Shown here: positions 55,198-62,787 of the stretch, in pieces | Position numbering within the stretch: position 1 is the stretch's first letter | Layout of the letters: each line of letters begins with the position of its first letter | NCBI GenBank assembly: GCA_020633555.1 | Contig: JACKDL010000017.1 | Location: 86,525 to 150,524 of the forward strand | Length of the DNA stretch: 64,000 bases | From: Myxococcales bacterium | Lineage (GTDB): Bacteria > Myxococcota_A > Bradymonadia > UBA7976 > UBA1532 | Direction: 5' to 3' | Translations under genes and position numbers: made by a program | Notes under the pieces: generated by a model | What the model was told of the DNA's origin: nothing | What the model saw: the letters and a program-made list of their open reading frames with translations, nothing else | Database searches by the model: none

Positions 55198-56178
55198 TCA
55201 CGGCGCGAGCGGGCGGGCCCGGACCTCCTGCTTCCAGGGATCGGCCCACCACACCCGGCCGGCATGCACCAGCAGCGCGGCCGGCTGCACGCCTGGCACC
55301 ACGGTGATGACGCCTTCCCCCGGCGCGTACCGGTGGATGCCGTTGCTCGCCCGCCACCACAGCGCGCCGTCCACCGCCTGCAGATCGCCGCTGCCCCGGC
55401 CCGCATAGGCCAGCCGCTCCAGCGCGGCGGGGCCCAGCCGCTCGAGCCAGCCGGCGCCCGTGAGCATGAGCAGGTGCGGGGTGCCCGCCAGCGCGGCGGC
55501 CTCGGTGGGGATGAACCGCGACGTCTCGAGCTGCACGCCGCCCGCCGCCGTGACCCGCAGCAGCGTGCGCGGCTCGTCACCGCCAACCCCCACCAGCGCC
55601 TGATCGGGGGCCATGGGATACACCATGCTGGCGGCGCCCAGGTTGGCGGCCCAGGTGACGGCCGGCCCCTCGGGGTAGGGCAGGTGACGCAGCCGGCCGC
55701 CCTCTTCGTCGTCCAGCCACCACACGGCCCCGTGCGCGAACACCGCCCCCCGCAGCCCGGTCGCGGCCGGCGCGTGGCGCGCCCCGGCCAGGCTCAGGAC
55801 GCCCGCCGCGGCGCTGGCCACCCACGGGCCGTCAGGCGTGGGGACCAGCCGGGCGTCCTCGGGCAGGTCGCGGCGCAGCAGCTCGGCGCCTGCCTCGGTG
55901 ACGCGGTACAGGCTGCCGGTGCCCGTCAGGGCCAGCACGCCCTCGCCGTCGGGCACGAGCTGGCGCACGTCGCTGAGCCGGTCGCCCAGGACCTCGTCGG
56001 CGGGGGGCGCGGGCAGGCCGAAGTCCGAGCGCAGATCGGCGTCGGGCAGGGCGGCGTCCTCCGGGCCGGTGTCTGCGGGGCCGGCGTCTGGCACGGCGCT
56101 CTCCGGGGCGGGGCCGTCGTCGCAGCCCGCAAGCAGCACCAGCAGGCACAGGGCGTGGCGCAGCGCGGTGCGGCTCAT
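55198..56178 (-). CDS. Propeller-like lipoprotein, last gene of the esterase operon
   Basis: ATG 56178, preceded by GGAGG and overlapping the upstream stop (ATGA), opens a signal with lipobox LLAGC. An Asp/Pro/Ala-rich spacer (about 20-60) leads to repeating short beta units (LVPDGEGVLALTGTGSLYRV, VFAHGAVWWLDDEEGGRL, LQAVDGALWWRASNGIHRY) consistent with a beta-propeller. No metal or catalytic motif is seen. It probably cooperates with the SUMF1-like protein and esterase encoded just upstream. Confidence 0.8.
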   Translation of the reverse strand: MSRTALRHALCLLVLLAGCDDGPAPESAVPDAGPADTGPEDAALPDADLRSDFGLPAPPADEVLGDRLSDVRQLVPDGEGVLALTGTGSLYRVTEAGAELLRRDLPEDARLVPTPDGPWVASAAAGVLSLAGARHAPAATGLRGAVFAHGAVWWLDDEEGGRLRHLPYPEGPAVTWAANLGAASMVYPMAPDQALVGVGGDEPRTLLRVTAAGGVQLETSRFIPTEAAALAGTPHLLMLTGAGWLERLGPAALERLAYAGRGSGDLQAVDGALWWRASNGIHRYAPGEGVITVVPGVQPAALLVHAGRVWWADPWKQEVRARPLAP

Positions 56179-57011
56179 CGGGCACCTCCGGCGCAGCGGA
56201 AGCCCACCGCCACGCTGCGGCGATCGGGCGGCGCGGCCACCCGCGCGGTCACCCGACCGCGCAGGGTCCACTCCAGGAAGCTGCCGCCGCGGATGACCTT
56301 GAACTCACCGTCGGCGGGCCCGGTGGGGTCGGTCTGCGGCGCGTCGGTGTAGGGCGCCTCCCAGTCCAAGACCCACTCCGCCACGTTGCCCGCCAGATCC
56401 TCGACCCCGTCGGGGCTGGCCCCCAGCGCCCCGTAGGTGCCCACCGGCACCGGGCCGTCGGCGCAGCCGCCGCGGCCGCCGTCCAGGTTGGCCCGCCGGC
56501 AGTCCGCGGGGTCCTCACCCCAGGGCCAGGTGCGGGCACTGGGGCCGCCGCCGCGGGCGGCGCGCTCCCACTGGGCCTCGGTGGGCAGCTCCAGGCCGTG
56601 CCAGCGGCAAAAGGCGCGGGCCTCGACCCAGCTCACCGCGCGGGCGGGCTGCTGCGGATCCACGGCGGGGGCGAAGCCCGTCGGCGTACGCTGCACGCCC
56701 TGGAGTGGGTGCCAGGCCGCCAACCCACCGACCTTATTCAGGAACTCGACCCACATGGCCACGGTGACCTCGTGGCGGTGGATCTGGAAGGCGCTCAAGG
56801 TCACCGGGTGGGCCGGGCCCTCGTTGACCTTCCACAGGCTGCCGGTGGGGCTCGGATCGTCGCGCTGGTGGCCCATGCGGAACTCGCCCGGGGGGACGCC
56901 CACCGGCTCGCCGAGCAGGGTGGGCTGCACCGGCACCTTGGCGGGCTGGGCGAGGGCCGCGGCGGGCAGCAGGAGGGCGAGCAGGGCGCCCGGGGCGTGC
57001 CAAGGCGTCAT
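56175..57011 (-). CDS. Secreted SUMF1/FGE-sulfatase-domain protein without catalytic Cys pair
   Basis: A signal peptide ending ALA before QPA (about 22) precedes a SUMF1-type domain. Its motifs include FRMG, HPVTLSAFQIHRHEVTVAMW, PARAVSWVEARAFCRW, LPTEAQWERAARGG, WPWGE and GNVAEWVLDW, ending in RGGSF...GFRCAGG. Formylglycine-generating enzymes use a Cys pair near the RGGSW segment; here it reads RGGSFLEWTLRGRV, so these cysteines are absent and FGE activity is unlikely. Non-catalytic SUMF1 domains are common exported binding modules. It is coupled by ATGA overlaps to the genes on both sides. Confidence 0.88.
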   Translation of the reverse strand: MTPWHAPGALLALLLPAAALAQPAKVPVQPTLLGEPVGVPPGEFRMGHQRDDPSPTGSLWKVNEGPAHPVTLSAFQIHRHEVTVAMWVEFLNKVGGLAAWHPLQGVQRTPTGFAPAVDPQQPARAVSWVEARAFCRWHGLELPTEAQWERAARGGGPSARTWPWGEDPADCRRANLDGGRGGCADGPVPVGTYGALGASPDGVEDLAGNVAEWVLDWEAPYTDAPQTDPTGPADGEFKVIRGGSFLEWTLRGRVTARVAAPPDRRSVAVGFRCAGGAR

Positions 57012-58021
57012 CGCCGCACCTCGTCCAGGGGGATGGGCTGGGCGTACAGGAACGGCCACCAGCGGTGGGTGAGCTGGGGCTGCCATTGGTGCCCCACGAG
57101 CTCCAGAATGTGGCTCTGCAGGCGCCCGGCCTCGCCCCAGCCCAGGGCCTCGAGCTGATCGCGCAGGGCGATGCCCTCGGCCGGCACCACGTTGTCATCC
57201 AGCAGGCCGTGCACGATGACGCCCGGCACCTGCCGACCGGTGTACGCGGCGATGTAGCGGTCGAACTCATTGACCGTGGCGAAGCCCGCCTGGCTCACGA
57301 AGCCGCTGAAGGTGTCGGGCGCCAGGAAGGCCAGCATGACCGACAGGCCCGCCCCGCGGCTGGTGCCCGTGGTGATCACCCGGGTGCGATCCAGGTTGTA
57401 GCGGGCGGCCACGTGGTCGATGAGCCGGCGGTAGTAGTCCAGGTCGGGCAGAGCCGGCCAGTCGCCGGCAAAGGCCGGGTTGTAGACGTACCAGGCGTGC
57501 CGGTAGCCCCGCGGCCCGAAGTCCCGGTAGAGCTGCTGGCTGTAGGCCACCAGCACCCCCTCCAGCTCGGCCAGGCGGTTCAGATCGGTGTAGGCCTGCT
57601 GGTGCATGTCGTCGCCGAACCCGCCGGCGTAGATCACGAGCGGGGCGGGGCGGGCGGGATCGTAGCGCCGCGGCACGTAGAGCTTGAACAGCCGCTCCAC
57701 CTGGCCGCGGCCGTCCTCGGCCTGGGCGCTCAGCCGGTGGAAGGACCAGCCCCGGGGGCCGCCGCTGCCGAAGCTGCCCCGGGCGTCTGCGTCGGCGGTC
57801 ACCGGCGGATCCAGCGCCTGCACCCCGGCGCGGAAGCGGCACGCGCCGAACAGGGTCGGTTCGGGCTCGGGCTGGGCGCACGCGGCGTCGCAGTCGGCGG
57901 CGTCGGTGCCCAGGGCGCACTGCGCGGGCTCGTCACACACGCCGTCGCCGGCAAAGGGGCAGGGCGGCCCGGCCAAGGCCAGCGCCGGCGCCCACAGCAG
58001 CAAGATCAGCAGCGATCGCAT
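57008..58021 (-). CDS. Secreted PHB-depolymerase/feruloyl-esterase-like hydrolase with LNR-like N-terminus
   Basis: The signal peptide ends ALA before GPP. A short Cys-rich module, FAGDGVCDEPAQCALGTDAADC, resembles LNR/Notch-type calcium repeats. The remainder is an LpqC-like alpha/beta hydrolase: LYVPRRYDPARPAPLVIYAGGF, nucleophile TTGTSRGAG, DD in GLLDDNVVP and His in VGHQW. Enzymes of this class cleave polyester or feruloyl esters; the substrate here is unknown. The start at ATG 58021 gives the cleanest signal; an ATG at 58036 is an alternative. It is first in a coupled three-gene run and 31 bp after a methyltransferase gene. Confidence 0.85.
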   Translation of the reverse strand: MRSLLILLLWAPALALAGPPCPFAGDGVCDEPAQCALGTDAADCDAACAQPEPEPTLFGACRFRAGVQALDPPVTADADARGSFGSGGPRGWSFHRLSAQAEDGRGQVERLFKLYVPRRYDPARPAPLVIYAGGFGDDMHQQAYTDLNRLAELEGVLVAYSQQLYRDFGPRGYRHAWYVYNPAFAGDWPALPDLDYYRRLIDHVAARYNLDRTRVITTGTSRGAGLSVMLAFLAPDTFSGFVSQAGFATVNEFDRYIAAYTGRQVPGVIVHGLLDDNVVPAEGIALRDQLEALGWGEAGRLQSHILELVGHQWQPQLTHRWWPFLYAQPIPLDEVRR

Positions 58022-58052
58022 GGCGTCGTATATCACGCGCCGGATGTGAACA

Positions 58053-58847
58053 TCACCCCGGCTGTGCGTGGCACAGCCTCAGGCCGGGGTGCGCCGTGGC
58101 GAAGCCCGGTACCTGGCGCGCGGAGCGAACCTCCACCACCTGCAGGCCCGCCGCCGCGCACATGGCCTCCAGGCCCATGGGGGTTGGGGCCCAGCGCAGC
58201 GGCTCGCCGGCCCAGCCCAGGGCGCGCTCGCCGAGGCGCTCCAGCGCGCTCAGGCGGTGCGGTCGGGGGCACCAGGCGTCGAAGACCACCTGCCCGCCGA
58301 GCTGAGCCACCCGGCCCAGCGTCTGCCGCACTGCGCTGGCCGCCAGGTACATCGAGACGCCCTCCCACACGAAGAGCGACGGCTGGCTGCGCTGGAACCC
58401 GGCGGCCTCGAGGGCGTCGCCGAAGTCCTGGCTGGCGAAGTCGACGGCCACGTCCACGCTGCGCGGCGGCAGGTGGCGGGCGGCCGTGGCGCGGGCCCGC
58501 GCCGTGTCGGGGTGGTCGCACGTGAACACGCGGGCGCCGCCCAGGGCCAGCCGCCAAGGCCGGCTGTCGAACCCGGCCCCCAGCAGCACCACCTGGCGCG
58601 CACCGCGGGCGATGGCGGCCTCCACCTGCCCGTCGAACCAGGCGTGGCGGGCGCGCACGGCGTGCACCAGCCCCAGGCTGGCGGCGTTCAGAGGCTTGTC
58701 GAGCCGGCGGGCCACCGGCAGCCATGGGCGCAGGCTGGGGCCCACGAAGTGCGGGGCGTACGGATCGGTGCCCCCCATGGCGCGGAAGGCGGCGGTGAAG
58801 CGGGCGGTCAGGCTGCCCCGACCCCGGCGGATGCTGCGGCTTGCCAT
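58053..58847 (-). CDS. LCM/PPM1-type SAM-dependent O-methyltransferase
   Basis: The protein shows the leucine carboxyl methyltransferase/TcmP-like pattern: RARHAWFDGQVEAAIARGARQVVLLGAGFDSRPWRL, ACDHPDT-like TCDHPDTARAR, and FVWEGVSMYLAASAV. Bacterial members methylate carboxyl or hydroxyl groups on varied metabolites. Length 264 aa is typical. ATG 58847 is chosen because family similarity starts shortly after; upstream codons overlap the next gene's tail. No ribosome binding site is obvious. Confidence 0.85.
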   Translation of the reverse strand: MASRSIRRGRGSLTARFTAAFRAMGGTDPYAPHFVGPSLRPWLPVARRLDKPLNAASLGLVHAVRARHAWFDGQVEAAIARGARQVVLLGAGFDSRPWRLALGGARVFTCDHPDTARARATAARHLPPRSVDVAVDFASQDFGDALEAAGFQRSQPSLFVWEGVSMYLAASAVRQTLGRVAQLGGQVVFDAWCPRPHRLSALERLGERALGWAGEPLRWAPTPMGLEAMCAAAGLQVVEVRSARQVPGFATAHPGLRLCHAQPG

Positions 58848-58878
58848 GGCCGCATGCTGGCATGGCCCCCGGGGCTTG

Positions 58879-60804
58879 TCAGCGGCCGCGCGGCCGCCGC
58901 CGCAGGCGCAGGCCCAGGAGGGCCAGGAACCACAGGGCCCCCGCGGGCGCGCTGCGGCCACCGGCGCGACACGCGCAGCCCTCCTCGGGCACGTCCTCGC
59001 TGACCCGCGGGCCGATCACCGCGGCGTCCGGCCGCACGGTGCCGCCGCCCGCGCCACCCACGCCCAGGTCGTCCGCAGCGCCCAGATCACGGCGGGGGCC
59101 CTGGTCGAGCGGCGGGCGGGGCACGCAGACCCCCTCCTCCAGGTCGCACTGCGGCAGCTCGGGATCCTTGCAGTCGCCGTTGCCCCGGCAGCGGGGGATG
59201 CAGGCCAGCCGGTTCTGGCTCACGTCGGCGCACAGGTAGCCCTCGCGGCAGTCGCTGGAGCGGGTGCAGGTCTTCAGGCACAGGAACCGGCCGAAGATGC
59301 GCCCGCACTCGGCCTCGTCGGGGCAGTCCTCATCGCAGTCGGGCAGGGTGCAGTAGCCGTTGCGCCACACATCCTGGGCGGGGGGCGAGAAGCACACGAG
59401 CTGGTCGCAGTCGCCGGCCTCTTCGCAGGGATCGCCCACCGCCACGGGATCCACGCAGTCCTCGTCGGCCTCGTCCACCAGCCCGTCGCAGTCCACGTCG
59501 CGGCCGTCGCACTGCTCGGCCTTCGGGCCCACCTGGCCCATGCAGGGGCTCCAGGCGCCCTGGATGCACTCCCGGCGGCCGCGGCGGCAGGCGCCCACGT
59601 TCGCGGTGCCCTCGGGGCCGTCGTAGCACTCCTGCAGGGCGCCCACCTCGCACTGGGTGCACTCGGTCCACTCGGTCCAGCCGCAGGCTTCGTCGCAGGT
59701 GCGCACCCGGAAGCCCTCGGGATCACACTCCTCGCGCTGGGCCATGCCGGGCTGGCAGACCCCCTGGTCCTCACACAGGCCGTCGAGCCACACGCACGCG
59801 TCGGTGCACTCCACCAGCACCGTGCCGCAGCGGCCGCAGGGGGCGCGCCGGGTGTCGCCGGGGGCGCACGCGCCCTCGTCCACGCAGTCGCCCTGAGGGC
59901 CCCAGGTGCCGTTGTTCTGGCACGTGCGCCGGCGCTCGCCGCACTGCCCGCAGGGCACGGCCTCCACCGCGCCCGGCTGGCAGCCCGCGTCGGCCACCCG
60001 CACGGCCAGATCGTAGTAGTTGTAGTCGTCGCCGGCCCGGGGGCTCAGGCGCAGCCGGTAGTCGCCGGCCACCAGCCCCGCGGCGGAGAGCCTTGCGCCG
60101 TCGGCCCCGTCCACGCCCCGCGCCACCTCGCCGCCGTCCAGGTCGAACAGGGTCACGTCGATGCCGCCATAGGCGGTGCGGTAGGGCACGTCCACGATCA
60201 CGTCGCTGGCGCTGGCCAGATCCAGAGTCAGCCAGTCCTGGTCGCGCATGATGCGGTTGCGCTCCACCCCGGGGGGCGCGGGCGCGGCGTCGCGGGGGTT
60301 GTCGTCGCCGTCATCCTCGTTCAGCGCGTCGGTGCCGTCGTCGTAGGTCTCCAGCAACTCCAGGTTGGCGGTCTGGGGGCTGTCGTACAGGCACCAGAAC
60401 CCGCAGCCCGAGGCGCGCACCTCGGCCTGGGCGTAGATCTCGGCGTAGTCGCCCGAGTCGTCGGGGAAGCGGGCGCCGCAGTCGAACTGGCGGTCCACGG
60501 TCTGCGCCTGCGCCTCGGCGGCGGTGACGCGGTGGGTGGTGTCCCAGATCCGGTCGTCGCCCACGGCGTCGTCCTCGAAGACCTCGATGACGATCTCGTC
60601 GCCCTCGGCGATGGCCACCTCGACGGCGCGCACCCGGATGCGTAGCTGGCAGAAGCTGCGGGCGTCGCCCATCACGAAGCGGTCCAGCAAGGTCAGCGTG
60701 AGCGTGGTCTCGTCGTCGGTGTCGTCGTCCGACTGTACGGGCGGCAGGGCCACCGCCGCGGTGGCGGCCAGCAGCAGGGCGGTGGCGATGGCGGCGCGGC
60801 GCAT
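58879..60804 (-). CDS. MYXO-CTERM surface protein with Cys-rich EGF-like region
   Basis: ATG 60804, after GGGGGGA, starts a signal peptide (AVALPP). The mature protein has an N-terminal beta-rich domain with Asp-rich patches (SDDDTDDE). Next is a pre-peptidase-like beta domain (DWLTLDLASASDVIVDVP...GDYRLRLSPRAGDDYNYYDL), then a long cysteine-rich part with thrombospondin/EGF-like and MopE-like metal-binding repeats (EQCDGRDVDCDGLVDEADEDC). It ends in GCACRAG...PAGALWFLALLGLRLRRRPRGR. This is a Cys motif, one transmembrane helix and an Arg cluster, the MYXO-CTERM sorting signal. It is predicted to be cleaved and anchored on the surface. Function unknown. Confidence 0.9.
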   Translation of the reverse strand: MRRAAIATALLLAATAAVALPPVQSDDDTDDETTLTLTLLDRFVMGDARSFCQLRIRVRAVEVAIAEGDEIVIEVFEDDAVGDDRIWDTTHRVTAAEAQAQTVDRQFDCGARFPDDSGDYAEIYAQAEVRASGCGFWCLYDSPQTANLELLETYDDGTDALNEDDGDDNPRDAAPAPPGVERNRIMRDQDWLTLDLASASDVIVDVPYRTAYGGIDVTLFDLDGGEVARGVDGADGARLSAAGLVAGDYRLRLSPRAGDDYNYYDLAVRVADAGCQPGAVEAVPCGQCGERRRTCQNNGTWGPQGDCVDEGACAPGDTRRAPCGRCGTVLVECTDACVWLDGLCEDQGVCQPGMAQREECDPEGFRVRTCDEACGWTEWTECTQCEVGALQECYDGPEGTANVGACRRGRRECIQGAWSPCMGQVGPKAEQCDGRDVDCDGLVDEADEDCVDPVAVGDPCEEAGDCDQLVCFSPPAQDVWRNGYCTLPDCDEDCPDEAECGRIFGRFLCLKTCTRSSDCREGYLCADVSQNRLACIPRCRGNGDCKDPELPQCDLEEGVCVPRPPLDQGPRRDLGAADDLGVGGAGGGTVRPDAAVIGPRVSEDVPEEGCACRAGGRSAPAGALWFLALLGLRLRRRPRGR

Positions 60805-60880
60805 GGGTCCCCCCCAATCGGTGCGGCCCGATCGTGGCCTGCGGGCCCACCACGACGCAATCGAAGTGCTCCACGGGCTC

Positions 60881-60909
60881 TTGACGCAGTGCGTCATGGT
60901 GGCTAGATT
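60881..60909 (+). promoter_or_regulatory. Sigma70-type promoter of the small charged protein gene
   Basis: TTGACG (60881-60886) and TAGATT (60904-60909) are separated by an ideal 17 bases, placing transcription start near 60916, about 37 bp before the ATG. A palindrome overlaps the -35 box and a second lies at about +2 to +17. Confidence 0.65.
60882..60896. promoter_or_regulatory. Operator 1, perfect 15-bp palindrome
   Basis: TGACGCA-G-TGCGTCA is a perfect inverted repeat overlapping the -35 element. Its symmetry and size are typical of sites for dimeric TetR-like or other helix-turn-helix repressors. No candidate regulator gene is in the window. Confidence 0.75.
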
Positions 60910-60917
60910 GACCTCGT

Positions 60918-60932
60918 TGACGCACTGCGTCA
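60918..60932. promoter_or_regulatory. Operator 2, perfect 15-bp palindrome
   Basis: TGACGCA-C-TGCGTCA repeats operator 1 exactly apart from the central base, with the centres 36 bp apart. It sits just downstream of the predicted transcription start, so a bound repressor would block initiation or clearance. The flanks (TTGACG...GTCAT) are also shared. Confidence 0.75.
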
Positions 60933-60952
60933 TTGGCCACGGAGGTTCGACC

Positions 60953-61354
60953 ATGTCGTTGTCCGAGCGGATCGAGAAGCTGGTGAAGGCCCCCCTGGAC
61001 GAGCTCAAGCAGCACGAGCGGGTGAAGGCCGGACTCGAGGCCCTGGACGGGTTCGTGGGGCGCCTGCCCTCGTCGGTGTCGGCGCCGCTGCGGGCCGAGG
61101 GCCCCCTGACGCTGGATCGGCTGCGCACCGCCGCCCTGGCCGCCCGCGACGAGGCCGAGCAGTGGTGGAGCGACCGCCGCAAGGTCCACCAGGCCGACGA
61201 AGCCGCCGAGGCCGCCGTGGTCGAGGACGCTGAGCTCGAGGTGGCCGAGGTCGACGTGGCCTCCGAGGCCCCGGCGGCACCCAAGGCCGAGCCGAAGGCC
61301 CGGTCCAAGCGCGCTGCCAGGCCCAAGCCCAAGGCGGACGACGCCGCCGAGTGA
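60953..61354 (+). CDS. Small charged helical protein under dual-operator control
   Basis: GGAGG seven bases before ATG 60953. The 133-residue protein has a helical N-terminal half (SLSERIEKLVKAPLDELKQH, LTLDRLRTAALAARDEAEQW) and an Ala/Glu segment, and ends with a Lys/Pro/Ala tail (PKAEPKARSKRAARPKPK) of the sort seen in histone H1-like proteins and in PhaF-type phasins. A phasin-like granule protein or DNA-binding accessory is possible but not shown. The promoter carries two identical palindromes, implying tight regulation. Confidence 0.75.
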   Translation: MSLSERIEKLVKAPLDELKQHERVKAGLEALDGFVGRLPSSVSAPLRAEGPLTLDRLRTAALAARDEAEQWWSDRRKVHQADEAAEAAVVEDAELEVAEVDVASEAPAAPKAEPKARSKRAARPKPKADDAAE

Positions 61355-61430
61355 TCCCCGCGCGGGGCCGGATCCGGCCTCGCCCCCGCGCCGCCGGCCG
61401 GTCCCTTGGGCCCTGTCGCGCGATCGCTGC

Positions 61431-61465
61431 GGGTGATCCCCACGCCCCCCCAGCGCGGATCACCC
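61431..61465. terminator. Hairpin between convergent genes
   Basis: GGGTGATCC (61431-61439) and GGATCACCC (61457-61465) form a perfect 9-bp stem with a 17-nt loop in the 188-bp gap between the small charged protein gene and the kinase gene. There is no T-tract. It may terminate both genes; the rest of the gap holds nothing recognisable. Confidence 0.45.
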
Positions 61466-61542
61466 CGATCGCCCGCCCGCCCGGTCACCCCCCTCTCGAC
61501 TCGGGACCGGCCGCGGCGCAACCCTCTGTCATCGCTGGTGAA

Positions 61543-62787
61543 TCAGCGACGGCGGCGCTTCAGAGCCCGCTGCACCGCCTTCAGCACCCCCTCGACCCCC
61601 AGCGGCTGCAGCACGACGCCGGCGGCGCCCGCCCGCAGCAGGGCCGAGATGCGGCCCGCGTCGATGGGATCGGTGTCCACCAGCAGCGGCGCCCCGTGGG
61701 GCCAGGTGGCCACCTGGCTCGGGCGGGCGCCCAGCCAGAGCACCACATCCGCCTCGCTGGGGTCGTCCTCGGCCAAAGCGACGATGTGCTGGGCGCGCAG
61801 GGCCAGGCGCACGTCGTCGGGCAGCGCCCCGCCCAGGACCCGCAGCCGCCCATCCACCGGTACGTCGGGTTCGGCGCGCACCCCGGGATCCACCATGCGG
61901 GCCACCCGGGGGGCCGGGCCCGAGTCCAGGCTCAGGCCGCGTTGCGTCAACCCCTCCAAGGTGGCGTGCACGGCGCCCATGTCGGGCCGCTCTTCGGGGC
62001 GCTTGCGCAGCATGCGCGTCACCAGCCGATCCAGCACGGGCGGGATGGGCTGCCCGGCCCGGCCTTGCAAGGGCGGCGCGGGCTCCACCAGGTGCTTGGT
62101 GAGCACCTCGATGGACTTGCCCGGGAAGGGGGGCGCGCCGCTCAGCAGCTCGAAGAGCACGCAGCCCAGGGCGTAGACGTCGGTGGTGGGCTGCAGGGGG
62201 CGGCCCCGCGCCTGCTCGGGCGACATGTAGTGGGGCGTACCGAACACCTCGCCGTGGCGGGTCAGCTCCCCCTGCTCGGACACGGGCACCGCCAGGCCGA
62301 AGTCCATCACCACGGCGTGCTCCCGCCCGTCGGGCAGGCGCTCCAGGAACACGTTGTCGGGCTTCACGTCCCGGTGGATCAGCGCCACGTCGTGGGCGGC
62401 GGTGAGGGCCGAGGCCACCTGGGCGCCCACCCAGCACACGTCGTCCACGGGCAGGCGGCCGGTGCGCGCCAGGCGCTGGCGCAGGGTCTCGCCGTGCAGC
62501 AGCGGCATGGCCAGAAACAGGTAGCCGTCGGCGGCGCCGAAGTCGAAGACCCGCACGGCGTGGGGGTGGTTCAGGGTGGCGGCCAGCCGGGCCTCGCGCT
62601 GAAAGCGCAGGTCGCCCTCGGGATCGTCGTAGGCGTTGCCGCCCATGATCTTCACGGCCACCTCGACGCCCAGCCCCAGGTGCTCGGCGCGGTAGACCAG
62701 GCCCATGCCGCCCTGGCCCAGAAGGCTGTTGAGCAGGTAGCGACCTGCCAGGATGAAGCCGCGCTCGGGCGGGGGCGGGGGCGCCAT
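61543..62787 (-). CDS. Ser/Thr protein kinase with C-terminal pseudo-receiver
   Basis: Residues ~14-280 are a Hanks-type kinase with all key residues: GQGGMG loop (24-29), K46, HRDVKPDN (138-145), DFG (162-164) and SPE (189-191). Residues ~313-410 have the alternating beta/alpha pattern of a CheY-like receiver (RLRVLGG, ADVVLWLG, APLLVDTDP, AGVVLQPLGVEGVLKAV), but the phosphoacceptor position is Trp and the conserved Lys is Gln, so it is a pseudo-receiver. No transmembrane segment is seen, so it is cytoplasmic. ATG 62787 overlaps the stop of the upstream cyclase gene (TGATG). Confidence 0.92.
   Translation of the reverse strand: MAPPPPPERGFILAGRYLLNSLLGQGGMGLVYRAEHLGLGVEVAVKIMGGNAYDDPEGDLRFQREARLAATLNHPHAVRVFDFGAADGYLFLAMPLLHGETLRQRLARTGRLPVDDVCWVGAQVASALTAAHDVALIHRDVKPDNVFLERLPDGREHAVVMDFGLAVPVSEQGELTRHGEVFGTPHYMSPEQARGRPLQPTTDVYALGCVLFELLSGAPPFPGKSIEVLTKHLVEPAPPLQGRAGQPIPPVLDRLVTRMLRKRPEERPDMGAVHATLEGLTQRGLSLDSGPAPRVARMVDPGVRAEPDVPVDGRLRVLGGALPDDVRLALRAQHIVALAEDDPSEADVVLWLGARPSQVATWPHGAPLLVDTDPIDAGRISALLRAGAAGVVLQPLGVEGVLKAVQRALKRRRR

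Noticed and set aside
60805..61521. N-terminal extension of the MYXO-CTERM protein across the palindromic promoter
   Set aside because: It would run antisense through the small charged protein gene, and the signal peptide plus ribosome binding site at 60804 define the true start.
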